This document shows positions 5,812 to 10,927 of a stretch of DNA of 10,927 nucleotides, in pieces; the stretch's first letter is position 1; each line of letters starts with the position of its first letter. The notes beneath the pieces are model-generated. The model worked only from the letters and a program-made list of their open reading frames with translations, did no database searches and was not told the origin of the DNA. A program made the translations under genes and the position numbers. The stretch is from an uncultured Holophagaceae bacterium (GTDB lineage: Bacteria > Acidobacteriota > Holophagae > Holophagales > Holophagaceae), in NCBI GenBank assembly GCA_903919165.1, contig CAIXHJ010000535.1:1-10927 (forward strand). The letters are read 5' to 3'.

Positions 5812-6768
5812 ATGAGCCGCCCCACTGAACGACCCAACCGCGTCGAACACGCCTACGACCTGGTGGGCTACACGCCCGTCGTGCGCCTGAACCGGCTGGT
5901 GCCCAAGGGCTCCGCGAAGGTCTACGTGAAGCTGGAGAGCGCCAACCCCGGCGGCAGCGTGAAGGACCGCATCGCCCTCAGCATGATCCAGGACGCGGAG
6001 GCCCGGGGCACGCTCAAGCCCGGCAACACGCTGCTGGAGGCCACCAGTGGCAACACGGGCATCGGCCTCGCCTTCGTGGCGGCCGCCAAGGGCTACAAGA
6101 TCACCCTGGTGATGCCCGACACCATGACCCAAGAGCGCCGCGCGCTGTTGAAGGCCTATGGCGCTGAGCTGGTGCTGACGCCGGGTTCCGGCGGCATGAA
6201 GGCCGCCGTGGACAAGGCCCAGGAACTCGCAGATGCGGACCCTTCCTACTTCCTGGTGCGGCAGTTCGACAATCCCGCCAATCCCGCGATCCACCGCCGC
6301 ACCACGGCTCTGGAGATTCTTGAACAGGTGCCGGAGCTGGATGCTTTCGTGTCGGGCGTGGGCACCGGGGGCACTGTCACTGGAGTGGGCGAAGTGTTGG
6401 CCGAGAAGAAGCCAGGTACCCTGGTAATCGCCGTAGAGCCCGAGGCGTCACCCCTTCTCAGCACGGGGAAGGCCGGCCCCCACAAACTCCAGGGCTTGGG
6501 GCCGAATTTCGTGCCGGGCATCCTGAACCGCCAGGCCTTCCAGCGCATCCGTACTGTGGGCTACGACGACGCCATCGCCATTGCCCGTCGCCTGGCCCGC
6601 GAGGAGGGCCTGCTCACAGGCATCAGTACCGGCGCCATCGTCTTCGCGGCGCTGGAGGTGGCCAAGGAACTGGGCGAGGGCAAGACCGTGGTGGCCGTGC
6701 TTTGCGACACCGGCGAGCGCTACCTGACCCACCCCCTGTTCGCCGAGATCGACGGGCCGGCGCTCTAA
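5812..6768 (+). CDS. cysK: Cysteine synthase A (O-acetylserine sulfhydrylase)
   Basis: A 318-residue cytosolic PLP enzyme that makes L-cysteine from O-acetylserine and sulfide. All family signatures are present: ANPGGSVKDRIA with K51 as the PLP-binding lysine, the substrate loop TSGNTG (78-83), the PLP phosphate loop GTGGTVTG (184-191), GISTGA with S272 contacting the PLP ring, and the C-terminal DTGERYL. The length is normal for CysK. The start has AAGGAG at 5801-5805 and proper spacing. It has its own promoter and lies divergent to an Rrf2 repressor, so transcription is probably cysteine-controlled. A cystathionine beta-synthase-like activity cannot be excluded from sequence, but the motif set and neighbour favour cysteine synthesis. 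Confidence 0.95.
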   Translation: MSRPTERPNRVEHAYDLVGYTPVVRLNRLVPKGSAKVYVKLESANPGGSVKDRIALSMIQDAEARGTLKPGNTLLEATSGNTGIGLAFVAAAKGYKITLVMPDTMTQERRALLKAYGAELVLTPGSGGMKAAVDKAQELADADPSYFLVRQFDNPANPAIHRRTTALEILEQVPELDAFVSGVGTGGTVTGVGEVLAEKKPGTLVIAVEPEASPLLSTGKAGPHKLQGLGPNFVPGILNRQAFQRIRTVGYDDAIAIARRLAREEGLLTGISTGAIVFAALEVAKELGEGKTVVAVLCDTGERYLTHPLFAEIDGPAL

Positions 6769-6797
6769 ACCATCGGGTTCTTGCGGGATCTATACTT

Positions 6798-6810
6798 CGG
6801 GATCATCCCG
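6798..6810. promoter_or_regulatory. Palindrome before the CAP-domain gene
   Basis: CGGGATCATCCCG is an exact inverted repeat with one central base. It abuts the GAGG Shine-Dalgarno (6810-6813) of the next gene. CGGGATC also occurs at 6784-6790. TATACT (6791-6796) just upstream could be a -10 box, but no -35 fits. Possible operator or translation-control site; weak evidence. Confidence 0.3.
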
Positions 6811-6818
6811 AGGTACTC

Positions 6819-7442
6819 ATGAGGTTTGCCGCGCTGCTGCTGGTCGCCATGGTGCTGCAGGCCCAGGAATCAGCCATGGGGAAGGCCACGGCTTTCGATC
6901 GGGCGGTCGTGCAGGAGATGAGCGACGTCCGGGTGCGGCCCAAGGACTACGCCAAGTACCTTCGCCAACTTCGGGACTGCTTTGAGGGCACGCTCTGGAA
7001 GCGGCCCGGGCGAATCCCACTCAGAACGGAGGAAGGGCTGGCGGCCTACGACGAAGCCATCGCCTTCCTGGAATCGGTCAGCCCCGTCGGGCCCCTTCGG
7101 TTCAACGACGGGCTGGCCCGGGCCGCCCGTCTCCACGCCCAGGACATTGGTCCCCGCGGCACCCTGGAGCATGTGGGTTCGGACGGGAGCCGGTTGTCGC
7201 AGCGATTGAATCGTCTCGGCACCTGGCATGGGCTCATCGCCGAGAACATCGGAACCCTGGAACAGGATCCCCGCCAAGTGGTCATCCAGCTGATCGTGGA
7301 TGACGGGGTTCCCGAACGGGGCCACCGCCACAACCTCTTCAATCCGGACTTGCATCAGGCCGGGGTCGGGTCCGCCCCCCACCGGGACTACAAGGTGGTG
7401 ACAGTGATCGATTACGCGGATGGATTCGTCCTGGGACATTAG
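6819..7442 (+). CDS. Secreted CAP-domain (SCP/PR-1-like) protein
   Basis: A 207-residue exported protein. The ATG at 6819 follows GAGG at five bases; an upstream in-frame extension into cysK has no signal. MRFAALLLVAMVLQA is a signal peptide likely cut near QA/QES. The CAP fold is recognised by FNDGLARAARLHAQDI (95-110), LEHVGSDGS with H118, the AENIG motif with E142, and GHRHNLFNPDLHQAGVG (168-184) with H169, which together form the conserved CAP cavity. Bacterial CAP proteins are exported and of mostly unknown activity; proposed roles include lipid binding and proteolysis. About 90 residues precede the CAP core, of which residues 25-65 form a charged region I do not recognise. There is a single Cys (C54), so no disulfide. 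It lies 50 bases after cysK and may be cotranscribed with it. Confidence 0.8.
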   Translation: MRFAALLLVAMVLQAQESAMGKATAFDRAVVQEMSDVRVRPKDYAKYLRQLRDCFEGTLWKRPGRIPLRTEEGLAAYDEAIAFLESVSPVGPLRFNDGLARAARLHAQDIGPRGTLEHVGSDGSRLSQRLNRLGTWHGLIAENIGTLEQDPRQVVIQLIVDDGVPERGHRHNLFNPDLHQAGVGSAPHRDYKVVTVIDYADGFVLGH

Positions 7443-7492
7443 CTGATCAGAATCCTGCTAGCCTGAGCCATACAACCCTTGGGTGACGTGCG

Positions 7493-8278
7493 ATGGCCTA
7501 CCTAGCCCAGCTTGGCGCGCCGGTTCGCGGCTTTCTGGAATTCCTGGGCGACCAGGCGCACCTGGTGCTGCGTACCTTGCACCACGCCATCCTGCTGCGC
7601 ATGGGCCAGGTCGCCGTGGTGGGAGGCCAGACGAAGCTGCAGATCCGTTTCACCGGTCTGGATGCGCTCTGGCTGGTGAGCGGCTCGGCCCTCCTGCTGG
7701 GAGCGGTGACGCTCATTCAGGCCTTCAGCCAGCTCTCGGGTCTGGGGGCCGAGAACTACATCGGCGTCCTGATGGTACTCATCATCCTTCGGGAACTGGG
7801 GCCGCTGCTCACGGCCGTGCTCGTGATCGGCCGCAGTTCCACCGCCATCGCGGCGGAGCTGGGAGCCATGCAGCTGAATGGTGAAGTGGATGCCCTGGCG
7901 GTCCATGGCATCAACCCCTACCAGTACCTCCTCCTGCCCCGCTGGCTGGGTGTGCTGGTCTCGGTGTTCGTGCTGGTGGTCTTCTTCGACACGGCAGCCC
8001 TGGCGGGCGGCTTCCTGGTGGCGAAGCTCAAGTACGACGTCACCTTCGGCTTCTTCATGGACTCCGTGCGACAGGCACTGTCCAATCGCGATTTTGCCGC
8101 CACGCTTCTCAAGGTTCTGCTCTTCTCCGGGGCCATCACCTTCCAGGCCTGCCACTTCGGCCTGCGCATCCGGCGCAGCCAGACCGAGATCCCCCAGGCC
8201 GTCACCAAGACGGTCGTGTCGGCCCTGGTTGCAGTCTTCGCCCTGGACGGCCTCATCGCCGCCCTCTTCTACTTCTGA
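7493..8278 (+). CDS. mlaE: MlaE-like permease of an MCE phospholipid ABC transporter
   Basis: A 261-residue inner-membrane protein with about five hydrophobic segments. The MlaE signature is clear: LRELGPLLTAVLVIGRSSTA at about 99-118, then AELGAM (121-126), EVDAL (131-135) and NPYQYLLLPR (141-150). MlaE dimers form the membrane channel that moves phospholipids between the inner membrane and the periplasmic MCE ring, keeping outer-membrane asymmetry. The N-terminal 50 residues form an amphipathic interfacial helix as in the family. It is the first gene of a three-gene operon; its Shine-Dalgarno is weak (GGGTGA) and no convincing promoter is seen in the 50 bases before it. Neither a periplasmic MlaC nor an outer-membrane MlaA gene is nearby, so partner proteins must lie elsewhere or differ. 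Confidence 0.9.
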   Translation: MAYLAQLGAPVRGFLEFLGDQAHLVLRTLHHAILLRMGQVAVVGGQTKLQIRFTGLDALWLVSGSALLLGAVTLIQAFSQLSGLGAENYIGVLMVLIILRELGPLLTAVLVIGRSSTAIAAELGAMQLNGEVDALAVHGINPYQYLLLPRWLGVLVSVFVLVVFFDTAALAGGFLVAKLKYDVTFGFFMDSVRQALSNRDFAATLLKVLLFSGAITFQACHFGLRIRRSQTEIPQAVTKTVVSALVAVFALDGLIAALFYF

Positions 8279-8292
8279 TCCGGAACTGGCCG

Positions 8293-8958
8293 ATGATCGA
8301 AGTCCGCGACCTCGCCCTGGATGCCCCGGATGGCCGGCTGCTGCTTGATGGGCTCGATCTGGCCGTGCCCAGGGGAGGCAATCTGCTGGTTTCGGGACCG
8401 AGTGGCAGCGGGAAGACCCGCTTGCTGAAGGTGCTCGCCGGAACGGAGCGCCCCGTACGCGGCCAGGTGAGGATCGGCGGACGGGACATCTGGCCCGGTG
8501 GCGGCGTCCTCGCCCTCACCGGGCAGGTCCGGCTGGGCTTCGGCTTCGCTTCCGGGGGACTGCTCTCGAACCTCAGCCTGCGGGAGAACATCGCCCTTCC
8601 CCTGAGGTTCCTGGGAATGCCCGGGGTGCAGCTGGACCGCCGCACGGAACAGGCCCTGGCGCACCTGGACCTGCAGGCCGTGGCGGAGCTCCGCCCCCAC
8701 GCCGTGAGCGCCTCCGCCCGCAAGCATGCGAACCTCGCCCGGGTGCTGGCCCTGGACCCCGAACTGATCCTGCTGGATGATCCAGTGGAGGGACTGGATG
8801 CGGCAGACCGGGCCATCGCCCAGGACCTTATCCGCACCTGGGGTTCCGACCGTACCCGCACTTTAGTGATCGCGGCAGAAGAGACGCTCCCCTTTTCCTA
8901 CCTAGAGGCGGAACGCCTCGAGCTTTCCCCCGCGCCGATGACCGTGGAGTTCCCATGA
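8293..8958 (+). CDS. MlaF-like ABC ATPase of the MCE transporter, with degenerate catalytic motifs
   Basis: A 221-residue cytoplasmic nucleotide-binding subunit placed between permease and MCE genes. Walker A is intact (GPSGSGKT, 35-42) and Walker B keeps its Asp (LILLD, D162). Four other ATPase elements deviate. The Q-loop Gln is A86 (LGFGFASGGLL, where MlaF has a Gln). The signature LSGGQ reads VSASA (138-142), losing both glycines. The catalytic Glu after Walker B is D163. The H-loop His is A195 (LVIAAEE in place of a THD motif). Nucleotide binding is therefore likely, but hydrolysis by the usual mechanism is doubtful. The gene is not a wreck: the frame is open, the fold motifs are in order, and its stop overlaps the next start by four bases. 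At about 220 residues it is shorter than MlaF (about 270). An unusual but functional ATPase, or a structural subunit, are both possible. Confidence 0.85.
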   Translation: MIEVRDLALDAPDGRLLLDGLDLAVPRGGNLLVSGPSGSGKTRLLKVLAGTERPVRGQVRIGGRDIWPGGGVLALTGQVRLGFGFASGGLLSNLSLRENIALPLRFLGMPGVQLDRRTEQALAHLDLQAVAELRPHAVSASARKHANLARVLALDPELILLDDPVEGLDAADRAIAQDLIRTWGSDRTRTLVIAAEETLPFSYLEAERLELSPAPMTVEFP

Positions 8959-9920
8959 ACTTCGAGAAACAGGATGCCCGTCTCGGCCTGCTGGTCCTGG
9001 TCGCCCTGGCCCTCTTCGTGGGCCTGGTGGCCTACAAGAACGCGGGGGTGGTGACCGAGCGGAACTACCCGCTGGTGGTGCGCCTCGACCAAATGGAGGG
9101 TCTGGCGCCTGGCGCGGACGTTCAGCTCAAGGGCTATCGGGTGGGCTCGGTGGAAGGTGTGGACATGCGGCAGGAGGGGAAGGACTACCACTTCCTGGCC
9201 CGCATCGCCGTGCGGGCGGACATCAAGCTTTGGCGCGGAACGCGGGCGAACCTGGCCCCCAAAGGCGTGGGGAGCGTGATGCTGGAACTGCGCCTGCCCG
9301 ACGTGGCGGAGCGCAAGGTGGTCCTCGCCCCCGGAGACGAGATTCCGGGGGATTCCGGCGTGTCCCTCGCCGGCGTGCTGGAGCGTGCAGACCACCTCAT
9401 GACCAGCCTCCAGGCAGGCGTGGATGGCCTGCGCGCCCGCATCGAGCGCAGGGGCCTGGGCGACGTGCTGGATCATCCCTCCGTGCATCAGGCTCTGCAG
9501 TCGCTGGATGGCACACTGCTCGAATTTCAGGCCCTGGCCAAGGAGAGCCGAGGCCTGGTGGGCCATGTAGACCGCAGCATGGGCGAGGCGGACAAAGCCC
9601 TGGTTTCGCTCGATCAGAGTCTCTCCACGGTACGGACCCTCATGGACAAGCGCGGCCCTGAGCTGGATCAGATCCTCGTGAGCCTGGCCGCCACGCTGAA
9701 ACAGGCAGAGGACTTCATGGGCCGGTTCGCCGTTCAGGACCACCCTGAACTGGAACAGAGCCTCAAGAGCCTGCGCCGGTCACTGGCCTCCGTGGAGGAA
9801 CTCCTGGAGATCCTCAAGCAGAAGCCCAGCCGCGTGGTCTGGGGCACTCCCAGCGACGCCGAGCGTGAAAAGGCGAAGAAGAGTGTCGAAGCCGGGAAGC
9901 AGGCGCCGAAGTCACCATGA
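8955..9920 (+). CDS. mlaD: MCE-domain (MlaD-like) lipid-binding protein with long helical C-terminus
   Basis: A 321-residue membrane-anchored periplasmic protein. The N-terminal helix (about 9-27, LGLLVLVALALFVGLVAY) anchors it. An MCE domain follows (about 37-125) with the typical MEGLAPGADVQLKGYRVGSVEGV, and APKGVGSVMLEL near its end. MCE proteins form hexameric rings with a hydrophobic pore that carries phospholipids to and from the MlaE permease. Residues about 130-295 are predicted helical with heptad-like Leu spacing, longer than the short tail of E. coli MlaD (183 residues in all), so the ring may extend as a tunnel as in other MCE families. The tail ends with PSRVVWGTP and a Lys/Glu-rich stretch. 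The start overlaps the ATPase stop (ATGA), implying translational coupling. No auxiliary lipoprotein gene follows; the next gene is on the other strand. Confidence 0.9.
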   Translation: MNFEKQDARLGLLVLVALALFVGLVAYKNAGVVTERNYPLVVRLDQMEGLAPGADVQLKGYRVGSVEGVDMRQEGKDYHFLARIAVRADIKLWRGTRANLAPKGVGSVMLELRLPDVAERKVVLAPGDEIPGDSGVSLAGVLERADHLMTSLQAGVDGLRARIERRGLGDVLDHPSVHQALQSLDGTLLEFQALAKESRGLVGHVDRSMGEADKALVSLDQSLSTVRTLMDKRGPELDQILVSLAATLKQAEDFMGRFAVQDHPELEQSLKSLRRSLASVEELLEILKQKPSRVVWGTPSDAEREKAKKSVEAGKQAPKSP

Positions 9921-9929
9921 GACCCTGGC

Positions 9930-9946
9930 GGATCTGTATCAGATCC
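9930..9946. terminator. Hairpin between convergent mlaD and YciI-like genes
   Basis: GGATCTGTATCAGATCC gives a perfect 7-bp stem with a TAT loop, starting ten bases after the MCE-gene stop and overlapping the stop of the converging gene. No T tract follows on either strand, so it is a possible weak bidirectional terminator. Confidence 0.35.
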
Positions 9947-10232
9947 TGTCGAGGCCATCCTTGCCCTGCATGACTTTCCACGGGAGCAGCTCGTAATTGG
10001 CCAGGCCATGCTGGCAGAAAGGATCCCCATCGCGGAGGGCATCCAGCTCGGCCAGGGCATTCTCATCCTGGACCCGCACCAGCCACATGCCGCCGAACCG
10101 CGGATCCAAGGGCCCGGAGGCCACCAGGACGCCCTGTTCCTTCAGCGTGCGGAGGTAGGCGCGGTGGGCTTCCGTGGCTGCCTCGATCTCGGACAGCGGA
10201 CGGCGGTAGCGGACGATGACCATGGCGTACAT
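9939..10232 (-). CDS. YciI-like small protein
   Basis: A 97-residue cytosolic protein of the YciI/DGPF-type dimeric alpha/beta-barrel superfamily. The start is ATG 10232, preceded by AGGAGG four bases away; an upstream extension to 10271 crosses the intergenic repeat and is rejected. Family signs are a first strand YAMVIVRY, then EAHRAYLRTLKEQGVLVASGPLDP with H23, GGMWLVRV, and DGDPFCQHGLANYELLPW. Members include enzymes such as dechlorinases and lactonases, but most, including YciI itself, have no settled function; the conserved His and Asp suggest catalysis. It lies 60 bases downstream of the carbamate kinase gene on the same strand and may be cotranscribed. Substrate unknown. Confidence 0.85.
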   Translation of the reverse strand: MYAMVIVRYRRPLSEIEAATEAHRAYLRTLKEQGVLVASGPLDPRFGGMWLVRVQDENALAELDALRDGDPFCQHGLANYELLPWKVMQGKDGLDRI

Positions 10233-10249
10233 GGGGCCTCCTGAATTCG

Positions 10250-10279
10250 CCACAGATGAACACAGATGCAAACGGATGA
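10250..10279. repeat. CACAGATGAA-type tandem decamers in the arcC-yciI spacer
   Basis: CACAGATGAA, CACAGATGCA and AACGGATGAA follow one another as three 10-base units, the third more diverged. They fill half of the 60-base spacer. I recall similar CACAGATGAACACAGATG stretches in intergenic DNA of many unrelated bacteria, with no known role; this is from memory. Confidence 0.45.
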
Positions 10280-10292
10280 AAAGACCATCTAC

Positions 10293-10927
10293 TCAGTCGC
10301 GGACAATCCGTGTCCCGACGGTGGCGGGATCTTCGGTGGCCAGGGCCTCTGCTGTGGTGATGAGCACCTCCTGGCCGCCGCCGTCCAGGTAGGCCAGGGC
10401 GCTTTCGATCTTGGGACCCATGCTGCCCGCTGGAAACTGGCCTTCAATCAGGTGCCTCCGGGCCTCGGTGGCGCTGAGGCGGTCCAGCCAGCGCTGGCTG
10501 GGCTTGCCGAAGTCGATGGCCACCCTGGCCACGCCCGTAAGGATGATGAATAGATCAGCGCCGAGCTGGGCCGCCAGCAGGGCACTGAGGCGGTCCTTGT
10601 CGATGACGGCCTCCACGCCCACCAGGAAGCCGCTGGCGTCGCGGATCACGGGGATGCCGCCGCCGCCGCCGGCAATCACGGTATGGCCAGACTGGAGCAG
10701 GGTCTTGATGGCATCCAGCTGGACGATCTCCAGGGGTTTGGGCGAGGGCACCACCTTGCGCCAACCGCGCCCGGAGTCCTCCTTCATCTTCCAGCGTTTG
10801 GAGCGCATGAGCTCGAGGGCCCGGAATTCGGGATAGAAGGGTCCCACGGGTTTGGTGGGCTCCTGGAAACCCTTGTCCTCCTTGTCCACCACCACTTCAG
10901 TGAGCACCGACGTCACCGGCGCGTCGA
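10293..10927 (-). CDS. arcC: Carbamate kinase, C-terminal part (cut by window edge)
   Basis: The last 210 or so residues of carbamate kinase, whose full length is usually about 310. It interconverts carbamoyl phosphate + ADP with carbamate + ATP and works in the arginine deiminase pathway or in purine/allantoin fermentation. The order of motifs is complete for this part: DAPVTSVLTEVVVD, PTKPVGPFY, the RKVVPSPKP loop, VIAGGGGGIPVI, GVEAVIDKDRLSALLAAQLGAD, LTGVARVAIDFG, and GQFPAGSMGPKIESAL, ending in GTRI. The frame is open to the right edge, so the start and the N-terminal substrate lobe are outside the window. No arcA, arcB or other pathway gene is visible here. It probably leads a transcript that includes the YciI-like gene. 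Confidence 0.92.
   Translation of the reverse strand, partial: DAPVTSVLTEVVVDKEDKGFQEPTKPVGPFYPEFRALELMRSKRWKMKEDSGRGWRKVVPSPKPLEIVQLDAIKTLLQSGHTVIAGGGGGIPVIRDASGFLVGVEAVIDKDRLSALLAAQLGADLFIILTGVARVAIDFGKPSQRWLDRLSATEARRHLIEGQFPAGSMGPKIESALAYLDGGGQEVLITTAEALATEDPATVGTRIVRD

Overview
The window looks like chromosomal DNA of a GC-rich, Gram-negative, didermal bacterium. Coding regions are GC-rich with strong G/C third positions, start sites often carry GGAGG-type Shine-Dalgarno sequences, and an MCE/Mla lipid-transport operon implies an outer membrane. Gene content and protein style suggest Acidobacteriota of the Holophaga/Geothrix type, but this is an impression; no rRNA or other marker is present to fix it. 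No tRNA, rRNA, CRISPR array, insertion sequence, integrase or phage gene was seen.

Left part (1-2049, all minus strand): the N-terminus of a diacylglycerol-kinase/YegS-type lipid kinase runs off the left edge and carries an apparent frameshift at a run of eight G. Next come a decayed 3' fragment of an RluA-type pseudouridine synthase, a small hemerythrin-like protein in which two iron-ligand histidines are tyrosines, and an intact RluA-family gene. The decayed fragment is about 90 % identical to the end of the intact gene, so the hemerythrin gene lies between two direct repeats.

Middle (2050-7442): a large secreted protein (1038 residues) combines a phospholipase-B-like Ntn-hydrolase core with extra domains, one resembling the C-terminal part of M1 aminopeptidases without the zinc site. 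It converges on an Rrf2-family repressor that lacks the iron-sulfur cysteines. The repressor is divergent from cysK (cysteine synthase), and the spacer between them holds an almost consensus promoter and two palindromes, which fits a local cysteine-responsive switch like CymR-CysK. A small secreted CAP-domain protein follows cysK.

Right part (7493-10927): a compact three-gene operon encodes the core of an MCE-type phospholipid ABC transporter: MlaE-like permease, MlaF-like ATPase and a long MlaD-like MCE protein. The ATPase keeps Walker A but has lost the usual Q-loop Gln, the LSGGQ glycines, the catalytic Glu and the H-loop His. Converging on this operon are a YciI-like gene and, upstream of it on the same strand, the C-terminal two thirds of carbamate kinase (arcC), cut by the right edge.

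The window is mostly ordinary core metabolism. The points worth following are the degenerate MCE ATPase, the composite phospholipase-B-like protein, the Tyr-substituted hemerythrin, the duplicated RluA end and the Rrf2/cysK control region.
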